Part shown: in pieces, positions 37,741 through 51,161 of the stretch
Layout of the letters: each line of letters opens with the position of its first letter
Position numbering within the stretch: position 1 is the stretch's first letter
Assembly: GCA_034336665.1 (NCBI GenBank)
Contig: CM067592.1
Coordinates: 41,715,735-41,779,734, forward strand
Reading direction: 5' to 3'
DNA length: 64,000 bases
Source: Luscinia megarhynchos
Lineage: Eukaryota; Chordata; Aves; Passeriformes; Turdidae
Translations under genes and position numbers: made by a program
The notes under the pieces: model-generated
The model's input: only the letters and a program-made list of their open reading frames with translations
Databases searched by the model: none
What the model was told of the DNA's origin: nothing

Positions 37741-40700
37741 TGCTTAGACCAGAGAAACAACTGTATTTATTGCAGTGATCACAAATATCCAGCAACTGCA
37801 GAGCTTTTCTGTTCTTTTAGTTGATTGGAAAAAAGGCAGTTACACTGCAATATGAGAAATCTCACAGACTTGGACAATGTCTGTGCAAAAGGGACAAATA
37901 ATTATTTAAGAGTATTTTTTAGAACTAAGTTCTGAACTATTTTTATAGCAACTAGGTCTATAAATGTCATATTCCACTGTTACTTTTTTTTTAAAATTGC
38001 TACTAAAGATACAGCAATAAAAAATCATTCAAAAACTGGAGAAGCAAATCATTGAATGCTTTAACAACAAACTGGTTATTACTGTGCTGCAGTTGGGACC
38101 TGTCAATAAGAGGCTGATTTCTTTTGAAAATCACACCTTTAATTGCAGCATTTTAACTTAGAGGATTTTTGAAGATTATGCTTGTCAGTCACTTTCCACA
38201 CATGAAGGATTGTACATCAAAAACAGATTATAATTAGTTTTGCATCAGAAGTGATTTTTGCAGTACAGTTTCAAGCTGATGTACTATTTCCCTTTCTTAT
38301 GCCAAAGAGGAAGAAGTACCATTCCTAGAGGTCTTGGGTTTTGAGAGGGTTTGAACACTTGCACAGGCATAATGAAAAAATCCTTACTGTAATTCACGTG
38401 AAGGAGAGGAGTCATGGTGTCTCTGGTGCAACAGAACAAATTCTACAGTCTCTGTCTTTAGAAATGTTGCTGTTTTAGAGGGAAGAGAAGGACAAAGCTT
38501 TGCTGGTGACTTAAGAGATTTTTTGGGTGATACTTTTAAAGTCCTGTTAATAGCTCTCTGACTTCTTCAGCAGTGTGATTTCTAAAGGTGCTCGGCCAAG
38601 AAAGTTATTTGATTGCTATGTTTTCCTAATTTTGAAAATCTTATTAGGAGCTTATGGAAAGTTTCAATGACTTATTCTAGCCTTCTGTTTGAAGCTTCTA
38701 TGACCTCCCTACAAAAGATGATAACCAAACTTCTGAATGTGAACATATTGAACACCTCTATATGTCAGAAAGCCATTTCTCTCCAAGGCTCACTCTTTTC
38801 TTGAAAGGAAAGGCCAACCAGCCTGTTCACACTACTCTCAGCAGAAAAAAGGCTTATTTCTTACACATCAAATACCTTTCAGAGAAAGCATATGCACAAT
38901 TCACCATCCACTACAAAGGTGCTGATATTATGCATCATTTGGGCATAACTAATTAATTTTTCTGCTATGCTTCTCTGCCTGGATTATATTTAGTCTCCCA
39001 AGCATTTATAATTTGTGATTTCACACTTTAAAAAAATGAAATCCTGTGACAGTTTGATCTTATAATTTGGGATAAATGTCCTAATGTTCTAACACCCAGA
39101 GAAGTGAGACAGGACTTTGCAGGCAAAGCCCAGCAGAGGAATCCACATACTCCAATGATATTGGCATGTGCTGGATAAAACATTTATGTATCAGGTCTCC
39201 TGCCCTAACTTGCCTAGGTCAGAGATGGTTTGCCACATTCGCTTGAAAAATAAAATGTTTCAGTATTTGATAATTTCCAATGTAGCAATCCATGTTGTTC
39301 CACAATGTGGAAAAAGAACTTCACTTCTGACAAGAAGACAATGTCATACAAGTTGTTTTTGTCTGAAAGGGCTTTACAACAATTTAGACCGGTCAGATTC
39401 ATTAAGGATTTTCAAGAGAATCTTGATTCTCTCATTTTCTTTTACTTAGACTTCATGGTAGGTGAAGACTTAAATTATTATAACAAGTGACAGCAAAGAA
39501 ATAATTTACTGTGACTCATTCAATGAAGTTTATTAGATAAAAAGACCTATGATTTTAAATTTTCTAAAAATTTTCTGATCATCTTGAGGAAATCTACCTT
39601 GTCCTGTGGCTTATCCAAGAAGTGTTATCTTTTTGTCATCTGAACATGTGAAATGATACGTACAGGGATCTAACAGCCTCTGCTTTGGGGCTATACTGGA
39701 CTGATAATTAATAGGTGAAGATATACAGGATGTGAGTTGACTAAGTTTTCTGAACATATTTCCACTTTTTCATCCTTTTACTTTTGTTTGAGGCTAAAAA
39801 TGGGGAATAGCTGTTCAAATGAACACCTTGATGGGAAGCTGAAATGAAAATAGAAACTACATTAGTGTCATGTGTTTCATTTTTCCTCAAATATGATCAG
39901 ACAAGGACTTAGAAATCCAATATGCAGGTGTATTTTCTTTCTTTGCAAAGACAACAGTGAGAATGTAGATGGCAGTTTAAGTGGCGCAAATGGAAGGCTT
40001 CCCAAGGTTATTGCAGTTTCTGATCTTTAACCAGATATTAACATTTCACATGATCTGCACATTAATTTGAAATTAAGTAATTTAAGCAGTTTGGCTATAG
40101 TTTTATTTCTGCTTTGGTTTGTTTCTTTGCTTGGTTTTCTGGTGGAAAGCAATTTTACTGACTTTTGCAGAGCAAAGTCAGGCAGATTGCAACCTCTTTC
40201 AATAGACTTGGACTTCTACAAGAATCTTGAGAAACATTTCTTCTTTCAACCCCTAGCTGTCTCTTCTCCTGCTGCTGAAATTCCACACAAATGGAGAAGT
40301 TTTAAATTTTTTTTTTTTCAATCTGGGATGTGAATTCACTTGGTCTGTATCACCACAGAACATTCTGTGTAACCTCTACATTCTGTTTCAGCTCATTAAA
40401 ATTTAAGAGGCTCAGAATTACTCTTTTTATATTGGTCTTATAGTTCAATTTATCAATTTCATTATATGCACATTCCAGACGAAGAAATGATACTAATCTC
40501 TTCAACTTGTGCTTTGCAACCTTTACTGGTTTTTCTTGTATAGGTGCTGATTACCAACAGTTTGTTTACATTAGTCTTGATACTGTTTGAGCATTCTTTA
40601 ATCATAATTTAATTCATAATTTAATTAAATTCAATATAAGAAAGAATATTTCTTAATGTACTTAAGAGATGAAAACATTCTTTTGAAAATATTACTTGGT

Positions 40701-42479
40701 TTTAAAAAGACATCCAAAAATATTTTAATATCAGGTTATATAACCAAATGCTGGGAAAGTCTTTATTCTGATTCAAACAAACCTAACTGCTGACAAACTC
40801 AGAGTAAGCATTACTTTTGTAGATACATCAATGAATAGACAATAAAAGTAATTTCTGAACTGCTCACTGTTTCATTAATATTCCATTCTAGATCTTACCT
40901 ACTGCAATTTTTTTACATTTTTAAAACCACATTCAGAGAGATGGATAGGAAGATTCCTATTGAAACATAAGATCTTTAAATAAGTTCAGAAAGAGTTTAA
41001 AGTCCATCTATTTTAGGAATAAATTCAATAGTTATATCAGGCAACACAAAAATTAAATTATTATTCGTAAAATGGTTGGAAAATCATAACATAAATCAAA
41101 AACTAACCAACCATAGCTGTTATAATTATCTCCAAGTGAATTGCAATCATTTGGAGATTTGATGCTTTTATGAATCATATAATTTGCACTGCCTGTTTTT
41201 CCAAGTACTTTATCTTTAAAAATGACCACAGCAAAGACCTCTCCCAGTAATTTAATCAGAAAAGGAGGTTCTCATGCAAATTGCTTCCACGTATATAAAA
41301 TTATGAAGTCTCTTGGCTTGAGACATATGGTTGTCTGACTATCTGAAATAATAAAAGAGTCATCTGTTTATAATAATAAGCATCTGTTGCTGCTTACATA
41401 GCAAGTGGTAATCAAAATTGTCCTATTGCTCTATCAATGTCAACTAATTAAACACCAGGCTCCCTTCTGAGGAAGCACTACTTGATACACTGTGGTAACA
41501 GGCCTCCTCAGAAAACAGTTTAAAGAGATTAAACAAATATGACTTCTGGTATGTGCAGAACACAACCTCATGTACATCCTGATTAGGCTGAACCCTTGTC
41601 TAGGATAGCAGATGGACCATTAGGACTTGATGAGCCTCACAAAAATGTATACAATATTTCAATATATGAAACAGTTTGTTATTTTGGTGAGTATAGATTA
41701 TCCCTTCTTACCTAGAAACCGTAGTTATTCAAATGAAGGGTAAAATCTTGCCTAACATACTAGAAGAACAAGAGCATTGAGAAGAAAATGGAAAGTAACT
41801 ACAAGGACCAGAATTTATAGGATGGAGAACCAATTTGTTTTAAGAGAATCTGGGATCACATCAGATCCCATTCATCAGTCTTTTCTGCTGCTACAATTAA
41901 GATAGATTTATTTACATTTACTTCTGTAATGTTATTTGTTGACTTCATGATGTTTGTAGAGGAAACTAGAATGTTTCTTTGACTTTATATTCAGATAGCT
42001 CTGTCCCACAGAAGTGCAGGTTAATTAGCTGGATGGAACTCCCACCCCAGCATTTGAAGGAGAAATCAATCTTGCATAAATATGAAAGAGATAGGTTAAA
42101 TCAGAAACCTTTAAATGGGTATTACTAAAACCAAATTTAGGACTCTGAGAACAATTTCCCTTCTTTGTATGCAACAGCAGTTCAGCAAGGCAGAATGAAA
42201 ATGCAGAGGGGTCCATATCGCAAAGAGGTCAGTCCAACAAAAAGTGGTTGTGTTTTTTCGTCGGATTTTTCAGGGTTTATTTGGAATATCAATAAATATT
42301 CATTGATGAGAATTTTTGAACATATGCATGCAGCTACTAAAGCTAAACTAAAACCAAACGTTAATTCCAACTGAGCCACTAGGCTGCTTTGCCGAAGTTA
42401 AGCTTTATTAAACTTACCGAAAAATAATTACTTTAATGTATCAGTTACAGTCTTTAACATACCATACAAGTTAGTGGAT

Positions 42480-42665
42480 AAAGCACTGAAAAAAGCCTAC
42501 CACCAGGACGTGGTCATGGCCCCAAGTCTCCCTGTGCTCAAGAGGCATTTGTTCAGTGAACTTAGGTGTGAAGTCTATCTTGTGGATTGCCCTGCATAGA
42601 GTCAGGAGTTGGGCTCAGTGATCCTCAAAAGTCCCTTCCATTTCAGGATATTCCATGATTCTAAG
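42480..42665 (+). mobile_element. CR1 LINE 3' terminal fragment
   Basis: The last roughly 185 bp of a forward CR1: GACGTGGTCATGGCCCCAAG near 42507, CTCAAGAGGCATTTG near 42538, GGGCTCAGTGATCCTCAAAA near 42610 and the end CAGGATATTCCATGATTCTA near 42645. Confidence 0.85.
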
Positions 42666-45600
42666 TGCAAATTTTCTGCTTTTTAGCATAAAACACAACT
42701 GTTTATAATCAAGTTTTATTTCGCATTAAAACATAAATTACTCTTTTTTCTCTCTGTGACTTCTAAATTTTATTAATTACAATAGATGATACTTCATTGA
42801 ATGTATTCTCTATACTGTTTTGTGAACTTGTGTTTAGCATATTTAGATAAATTTTAAAAATAAAGATGACTGTAAATAAAATACCGTGATATTTAAAAGC
42901 AAACTATCCTAGAAGGCAGACTTGCCCAGTATTCTATGCTCTTATTTCCCAGAGGTATTTAATATCAAAGTAGATTTGGAATGTCTCCTTTGGTACCTTT
43001 TAATATATTTAATAAGGAAACAACTAAGTTTTCACTTTAAAAGCTGTAATGAATTGATGTTTATAGAAACAGAGATGTTATACCTTGAGAAATTCACGTT
43101 GCCTTGAATTTATTCTGACATCAATAAAACTAGTTTTTTCTCTAGTCATCAGCAAGCACCTGCCAAGTGTTAGCAAATGAGATGCTGACAACAGAAGAAG
43201 AAGATGTAGGAATGGATCTCTCCTTTTATTGGATTATTCCTATCTCAGTTAAGCTTCCTGTAAAGTAATTAAACAGTAAAGCATTCATCTAGAGGATAAA
43301 TCATTCCTGCAAAATAGCAAGATGAGAGCAGAAGGAGGAAAGGAGGGGGTGAATGCTAGATAAATGGTTTGATTTTTTTTTTTTTTATTATGCATTAGGT
43401 GTTAAAAAAGATTATGGAAATGAGATGGAATAGAGATGAATGCTCTGTTCTTACGTTGAATGACTTTCAGGACAGGACTTTCAGCAGTTAATGGAGCTGT
43501 TTATCACATCAGAAGGTCACATGAAACATGGCTTTCAGAAGACTTCAGAATAAAATGCACTGTATATGCTAAAAATGAAAACCGACCCCCACCTGCAGTT
43601 CTGTTTTTTAAAAATTCTAATGTTGTCATTTAATGTCAGAGGAGAAATAATCATAATCATCATGGCAGCACTACTGAAATCAGAAAGTCATTCAATATCT
43701 GCCACATTTCTCTGCAATGTAATAAGATTTTTATATAAAATAGTCTTGCTGTAAAAATTAGATAAAGGTATTTTGGGGAGGGAGAAGAACGTATGGCAAA
43801 ATAACAGTATATTTCAAGTAAATTTTCAAGATTATTTTTACACTGTGGCAACTAATATCAGCAGTACTTATTACAAAGCATTCACTATAAGACTTCTGCA
43901 CACACAAAGATGGACTACCTGGTAACATGTGAGACAGATCAAAACGGAATTCCTCTGTTGTTTCCATGAGCGTGCACCACACACCTTGTGTAGCTTCTCT
44001 GTACTGCACAACTCTAATTTCCCTGCTGAGCCAGATCTAAAGGTTAGACCTTGTGCCCACTCAGATTTCAGTGCTCAAGCTTCCAACAGGGACAGCCCTG
44101 AAGCAGACAGGCTCTTACTGGTAGGGTCACCTGGCCAGGAGTAACAGGGCAAAATCCATCTCACACATCACCAAAAGTAACTTTGAACTGTGTGAATCCC
44201 GCTATAAAACAATATAACAGAGCTCCTAGAAACTTCATGGAATACTCAAGAGAGATGATAGGGCCTTGCACCAAGTGCACTGAGCTGATTATCAGCTCCC
44301 AAGGTGGAAGACTGTCAATAAAAGAGGTATACCCTTTTATTCTTTTCATAATTTTCTTAATGCTCTGCCAATGCCAGCCAATGCCAATGCCATGGCATAT
44401 ACCTTGCAGGCAGGACGTGCTCATTAAGAAAAAGAAATAATTACCTTAGGATTTTGCCTTTCCCTCATCTTACTGATTTTTAACTGCAGTGTCTGCAGGT
44501 AAATTGTGTAAATTAAGATTTTCTGCAGTTTTCTCTGGGATTGACAATACTGAGAGAAACTCAGAGTGGGATTTGTTGGAAAGGAAATATTTTGACAAGC
44601 ATCCCAGGCTGAACAGTTTCTCTTGGGAAGAAAAAATGTTGCCAGTGAATATCAAATTGTAAGTTCTTCTTCTCCCTCATGGAATCATTCAGTCAGTCTT
44701 TTGTCAGAGGATCAGAACTATCCTTTTTTTACTCACTTCTACACGCATAAACAGTTTTGCCTACAACAAGTACATATGCATTTCTAAAATAAGGTCTTTT
44801 TGCGGTTAAGGTGGTTTTATTTTAAAATAAATCAAGTCAGTTTTGACATGCATTAAAACTTAAGATATCTTTCCTAAAAATATTTCAATTTGTACTTTAA
44901 AAAAACACCAAACTTATTGCTTTGATCTTTTCCTAGTGTATCTTCTGTTGAATGTACATTAAATTCTGCAGCTCTGTATTTGAAGACTTAAAGTTATTGA
45001 ACCAAAGGATGACAACACTCTGTTGTACCTGACCTAGTGCTTTTAACAGGAAGTTATATTTCACTGAGCTTGTCCTTGGAAGCTATTTCCTAGGGAATGT
45101 TTGGTTTTATAAATTATTACGCTAAGTAGCACTTGCAATTATCTTAATTTTCATCACATAACAATGTTTAGCTACCTTCTCCATTCTGCAAGGGTCTTCC
45201 AAATAGCAGGCAATATCTTGAGCTGGAGAAGTCAGCACACTGTTTGATGAGTGTTTATGAATTTAGCGACAATATTTGCTCTGGGGTTACCCAACCATCA
45301 AGCTAACAAACTAAAAGTCAGAAGGAGTCACAAGATTCTGGTTGTGTCCACAAGCAAATAACCCTTTTGCCTGCTGTAGACAAATACTGTCATGTTTCAA
45401 ACGCACTTCCCTGTTAAAGATCTAATTAACAAAAAAGGAAAAAAAAAATCAAAGCAAAAAAACAAGCAGAAAAAGAGCCATCAACCTGCTGGGGCTTTGC
45501 TAACTTCTTCACCTCTTTTTTTAGCTGAAATATTATCCCTTTCTAAGTCATTTAATGAGGAACACTTGTTATGCCACTCAACAAGACATAGTCAGTCCCT

Positions 45601-46549
45601 CAGGTCAAGAGAGAAAACTTTCACCTTCAAAGCCAGCATACAACATTTACCACTTCCTCAATCTTTGGGCTGATCAGCAATAAAATTTAGTTCTTCTGTC
45701 CAGCTGCAAGTTCAAATACATTTTCATAAAAGATCTTCTCAAAGACATTTTCATTTTTCCACTGTAAACAGTAACCTGTCCTCTTTCTGTGTATTCAGCT
45801 GTCTTAGGTACTGCTCAAGTCAGCCTCCATCACAAACCATTTCTTTTAATTAGTAATTTTTAATAATATAGCCAATATTTTAAATCTAGCCAACAGAGTG
45901 AAATGTAACTTCCTTTGGTTGAAAACATTAGATTTATTATTCTATTTAAAGGATCATAGAACAACCCAGGGAGGATGTGGTTTTAACTACTTTTAAGTTC
46001 TGATGAGAAGTAAAAATTCATCTCAATTGGAAATAATACATTCTTATTTTAATAATATCAGCTTTTGTGTGCATCTGCCACATTTTGAAGCAAGTATTTT
46101 CTTTTCTAGGAAATTCTGCAATAGTTCTAAGTGCAAGAAAACAAGTGAAAACATGTTACCCTGCCACAGAGCTCAGGTGACTTATTTCAAGACTGCATTC
46201 CCAGCCATGAAAACTGGCCTTTGAACACTAGACTGCTGTGCTGGGGCTATGTCAGAATAGTTGTGACACTTAAATTTTAGCAGAGGAGGCACTAGATCCT
46301 CCTTTGAGGCACAGTAACGTGTATCTCCTTTTCCATATGCCCATGCAAAAAGCCAGATACAACACATGGAGTTTTCACAACGAAAGGACAAGCGACATTC
46401 TTGTTTTCATCAGATTTCGTGTTTTGATGGGGCTGTTTCCCAGAGGAGCATGTTCAGAAATTCCATATAAAGTTTAGGGTACATGCGATATCATCTAACA
46501 TTAAATGACTTGAATACCGTAAGTAAAATTTATTCACGTATTTCATAAT
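42666..46549. other. AT-rich non-coding stretch, no gene seen
   Basis: Contains poly-T near 43375 and no recognisable gene or repeat. Confidence 0.55.
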
Positions 46550-47165
46550 AAAATTCATAGAATGATAAAACAATTTGTGTTGAAAGAAACCTTAAAATCA
46601 TCTGGTTCAAGTCCTATGATGGGCAGGGATGTGTCCCGCTAGATCATGTTGCTCAAAGCCCCATCCAACTTGGCTTTGAACCGTTCCAAAAAAAGGGCAT
46701 CCACAATTCCCCTGGGAAATGTCTTCCCATGTCTCACCACCTCACAGTAAATAATTTCCTCCTAAAATCAAATCTAAATCTCTCCTCTTTTAGCTTGAAA
46801 TCTTCACTCTGCTGCTGTATCACTCCTCTTTTTTTTTAAAAAAAGCCCCTTTTTGGTACTGGAAGGCCTCAGTGAGGTCTCCCTAGAACCCTCTCTTCTT
46901 CTTCAGGCAGAACAATCCCAATTCTCTCAACCTGTCTTTACAGGAGAGGAGTTCCAACCCTTGGATCATCTTCATGGCCCTCCTTTAAGCTCATTCCAAC
47001 AGATACACACCCTTCTTGTGCTGGGAATCCCAAAGCTGGATGCAGTACTAGGGAGGCAGAAATTACTCTCTCACCCTGTTGGTCACACTTCTTTTGCTGC
47101 AGCTCAGGACATGGTTGGCTTCCTGAGCTGGGAGCACAGACTGTTACTGAATTCCCACTACTTTT
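46550..47165 (-). mobile_element. CR1 LINE 3' fragment
   Basis: Reverse-orientation CR1 of about 600 bp. It starts at the 3' end (TTCATAGAATGATAAAAC near 46555). It continues through CTTAAAATCATCTGGTTCAA near 46590, TCCCTAGAACCCTCTC near 46880, AACCTGTCTTTACAGGAGAG near 46929 and TGGATGCAGTACTAGGGAGG near 47037. The 135-codon plus-strand frame across it is antisense to the element. Confidence 0.85.
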
Positions 47166-48472
47166 TAAAAAAACAGTATTTCCTTCCTTTCACTCCTGCT
47201 ACAGATATCCCTCAGCTTATATTTGGCACAATAAAATTTTTATTCCTTTTCCATTTTTAACTGGTACTCTTATATGAAGAATTTCATGGGGAAATCTTTT
47301 TCCTTTATTGGACAAGAATGAGTTTCTGTGATGTTACTGCACTCTATTGATTGAGCAATTACTTCAATCAGAAATTAGGGAAAATCTAAGGCAGAAACCC
47401 CAGAGGATTAAATCATACAAAAAACTATTATTATGGTAATGCTTCAGAGCCAAGTACTGTGCACGCACTTAACACCTCTGGAAACCTTCCCATTCCTTGT
47501 TGACCTCACTTTGATTCCTGCCTTCTGCTTCCATCTACAGCATAACTGTCTCAGGGTGCAGCTCTGACAGCTTTGTGTCTGACACTGAGCCAGCTGTGCT
47601 ACAAACAGCCTCAGAGCCTCTCAAGAACCCAGAGGTTTGGGTTCCAAACCTGCCAAAAAACCTTCAGTATTTCCTCTCCACAGTGAAAAATCCAGGGTAG
47701 CTGCAGTGACCCTATTCTGCAACCCCTGACTGAAATTAAAGCATATTGTGCTGAACTAGATAGCGAGCAGTCAATACTCAGAGGATTTGTTGAGCCTCTA
47801 CTGGTGCTGTATCAGGTCCATGACAAGATGACTTTGCTAACAATGTTTCTTCACTGTAAATACTTAAAATTTATAAGTCTATTCCACCTCAACAGAGCCC
47901 AGTTTCTGCCAGAATTACAAGTGTCTTATGAAAACCTAGCACCTTCAGGCTATATTAGCTGGCTGGAAAGGACATGATCTGTAGTAGTCTCCACATTTCT
48001 CACAGAAAGGTCGAGCAAGGCCAGACTTCCATCTGAAACTCCATTATGTGCACAGTTTAATTTAACAAGTAGCACTATTTCTGCTGTGTGTCTTCTGACC
48101 CTCATTGCTATGTTGTTTGTTTCCAGGCTGAATTGTTCTTATTGATTTTGTATTGTTTTGTCTAATGAATTTTCTTTTAAACCCCACTGAATATGATTTA
48201 TCACCCTTATTCCTCTGCTGAAAATTCAGTTGCAGGATGCTTACTCTACCAATAGACCAATTATTTTAAACATTCTTCTCAGCAGTTTTGTCCGTCATAG
48301 CTTAGAGGTCTTCTCTGCCTCTTCTTCCTCCTGTCACTGTATTCAACACCCTTATATCTTGCTGTGCACACATTTCCCTTTGGAACATACTTTTTAAAAT
48401 GGACTTTGAGGATAAGATATCTGCAGGGAATCCACTTTTTCTAGCATTTACTGTGTAGTTGACATCATTCAC

Positions 48473-48489
48473 TAGATAGATAGATAGAT
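48473..48489. repeat. (GATA)n microsatellite
   Basis: About four perfect TAGA units. Confidence 0.85.
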
Positions 48490-48913
48490 GGATACCCCTG
48501 ATAGTTTAAAAAGCCATCTGCGGATGGTTTAAGCCATTACACTTCAGAAAGGGTTGTCAATCTGGTTTGGCTTACCAATGACATGCCTAGAAACAAAGAA
48601 ACAATCAAAACTCTGGCAAAGCTATGGTTTGAACTATCATCTCCCTCATGAGCCCATTAAACTCGGGCTACAATGCAGTTTACACTGCTTCTGTTATCTA
48701 AAACTAATGAGATTTTAAATTATCTTGATATCAGCAATCAAATAATTTATCCTTTCATCTGTTCTTCCCAAGTTTTAGAGCTAAAGGTAATCTGTGTTGA
48801 AGGCAAAGAGATTTTTGTGGCTTTAGTCCCGGGAAGCTCTCATTTGTTAAAAGCTACACAAGCAAAATAATCCTGATGTTTCTTTGTAATGACATATGAC
48901 TGCATAAAACGAA

Positions 48914-48967
48914 CCTTATGACACACTAAAACTTTATGACACACTAAAACCTTATGACACACTAAAA
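48914..48967. repeat. 18-bp tandem repeat, three copies
   Basis: The unit CCTTATGACACACTAAAA occurs three times head to tail; the middle copy differs by one base. Confidence 0.95.
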
Positions 48968-50753
48968 ATAATTTTTCCTCCCCCTTTTACATTAGCAAGC
49001 CCTAAAAAGAAAATATAACATAAGTCAAAGAAAACTGATATTTTTTTTCTTTAGTTTAATCATGAACTCTAAGCTGATTTTTGGTCTAAAACCTCTGCTA
49101 GGAATGAAACATTGCATTTAAGTCAGATTACATAGTAGAATTAACCAGGTATTTTTGTTATTCAGCTTCAAAGAGTGTGTATTAAAAATTTACAATCAGT
49201 AAAAACTTTAATCATAAGATTTAATCAAGACTTACCTATTTTAACGGTACAAGTAATAGTGGTGATAAAAGAGATTTTCAGAACAAAGACAGGTAAATCT
49301 TATTTCCCATTAGTTTGATAAAGAAGGCATGTTTAAGGAACAGTAGACAAAAAGTATTGTACTAAAACAGCCTGACTTGACAAGGCTTGCCTGCAAGATG
49401 CAGCCATTATTGCTGTCCATTTTCTGTACGTCTTTAACAGTGACAATTGCCTCCATTTTTCATTCTTTATACCTGAGAACCAAATAAAGACAATGGACTC
49501 AGAAGCATGTAAGCATTAATTTCCACATAATTATATCCCACTGACACAATTTCTGTTTGCAAAATTTATTTTGTCTGACAGTTTTATATTGCTGCATGGC
49601 ATATGTTCCAGAAGCAGATGCGGGCACAGTCATGAGTCTGCTTTATTTCTTTGGCTTGTATGAGGATGGATTTCTTGTCCTCTCTTCAATAACTTTATTA
49701 CAAGTGCAAGTGTAGAGCACAGTGGCTGGGATGTGCCTGTGCAGTGTGTACTCAGGTATCTTTCTTTCTGAAGCAGGCACATTACAACGCTGCCCTTGGA
49801 CTCCTCAGGAAGGACAACATGATAGACAACACCAAGGAGCCCACTGAACAATAGCCTGATATGTCATTTACAATTACATGAAAACTTTGCTTCCACTTGG
49901 CTGTAGAGTAATAAAGTGTTTTGCCTGCATCTGGGTTTCAGTTGTTAATTAGTTCAGATATATATTTTAGATGTGTTTTCTGCTTCTTGTTGACACACTC
50001 TGACACACACCATACGGTTAATTTTTACAGGAACATTTTAAGTATTCTTCATATTTTTTTAGGTCTTAACTCTAAAGCAGTTATTTTATTTTGCTTTTCT
50101 CTATCTGCTTATAGACAGCCTCACATTGTCTCCACAAGAAAAAAAGAAAGTCTGGTTAGGGCATAGCTTCACAGCCATCTTGTCAAAAGAAATTTTTGCT
50201 GATACAAAATTATTTCATGTGAGAATAGATGAAGAAGAAATAAAAATATATTCAAATCCTCTATTCATTGCATTTAGGCAAAATATCACATGGTTTTGAT
50301 GAGTACATGATCTAATCCTAGTCTCAGCAATGTTATATCAAGTCATAAGTCTACAGAGAAAGGAATATGCTTCATAGATTGACAACATATATTGTGTTTA
50401 TTGTGTTCTCAAGGAAAAGAAGGCTTAATAGATGACCTAATTAACCCTAGAAGTGTTAATTAAATTTTATCTCTGTAACTTACAGAATTATTTCAGGTCT
50501 CAAATCCAAAAGACTGGATAAACTCCTCATAATCTCCCTGAACTAATTGAAGAGTCTTATCTCTCATTCAAAATCCAAATACAGGGGAAGAATTTTGCTC
50601 ACATCATGTTCCTTTCCACAATCCTCAGTGATGATAGTTAAAAAAATACAATAGCATCGACTGCATTACATGAGTAATATCTCTAAAAGATTAATTATTC
50701 TTGAATAATTTATCCATCACTTGGGTCAAACAAAGCCATGTCTTCAAGAGTAG

Positions 50754-50759
50754 GGAAGC
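50754..50759. repeat. Target site duplication, left copy
   Basis: GGAAGC immediately outside the 3' LTR, identical to 58448-58453. A 6-bp duplication is the size made by alpharetroviral and betaretroviral integrases. Confidence 0.95.
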
Positions 50760-51030
50760 TGCTGCCTCTATGAGGCTGGCAACCCGCTTCGGAAGAGAAC
50801 ACGACAGCTAAACTTACAAGCCTGCCGGGCAATCACTCACTGCACCAGTATGGTCGATGGTGAAATGCGTTTATTTTGACGTGCGCGCCCCCTTAAATAA
50901 CCGCGGGGCTCTTACGTCACCGCTGCAAACCGCGGGTTACAATATCATTGGGTAACACCATTGGAGAGAATGGGGCCCTGACTTTCCGTACAGCATGAGA
51001 TCTTCCGGACGGCTTCCCTGGCTAACCACA
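50760..51030 (-). repeat. 3' LTR, 271 bp
   Basis: On the minus strand it begins TGTGGTTAGCC and ends GGCAGCA. A TATA box (TATTTAAG) lies at 50892-50899 and AATAAA at 50870-50875. A TGACGT motif (CRE/ATF-like) is intact here, whereas the 5' copy has TGATGT. It is preceded by the polypurine tract and followed by the target duplication. Confidence 0.97.
50870..50875 (-). terminator. Retroviral poly(A) signal in the 3' LTR
   Basis: AATAAA lies about 16 bases after the TATA box, so it is probably in U3, upstream of the cap site and a short R. Avian leukosis virus LTRs have the same arrangement. It is the presumed 3' end signal for proviral transcripts. Confidence 0.8.
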
Positions 51031-51044
51031 TTTCCCCCCTCTCC
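51031..51044 (-). other. Polypurine tract
   Basis: GGAGAGGGGGGAAA on the minus strand, directly against the TG of the 3' LTR. This tract resists RNase H and primes plus-strand DNA synthesis. Its position fixes the LTR boundary. Confidence 0.95.
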
Positions 51045-51077
51045 ATGAACAAAACTGCTATAACTGTGTTAAACTTG

Positions 51078-51095
51078 CAACAACAACAACAACAA
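51078..51095. repeat. (CAA)6 in the proviral 3' untranslated region
   Basis: Six CAA units (TTG on the coding strand) between the env stop and the polypurine tract. Confidence 0.9.
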
Positions 51096-51161
51096 ACTGC
51101 GAAATTGTTAGTAATGAAACTTTAAAGACAACTGGGGTGTGTTAGCTTCTCATAACGTCAC

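Larger units (their letters stand above)
36816..42479. other. AT-rich non-coding stretch, no gene seen
   Basis: Unique-looking, with two A-rich low-complexity tracts (37334-37436 and 37690-37740). No exon or RNA gene could be supported. Confidence 0.55.
47166..50753. other. AT-rich non-coding stretch, no gene seen
   Basis: Unique-looking flank leading to the provirus. It contains two small tandem repeats, listed separately. Confidence 0.55.

Noticed and set aside
46853..47260. 135-codon plus-strand frame
   Set aside because: Antisense to a recognisable CR1 fragment.
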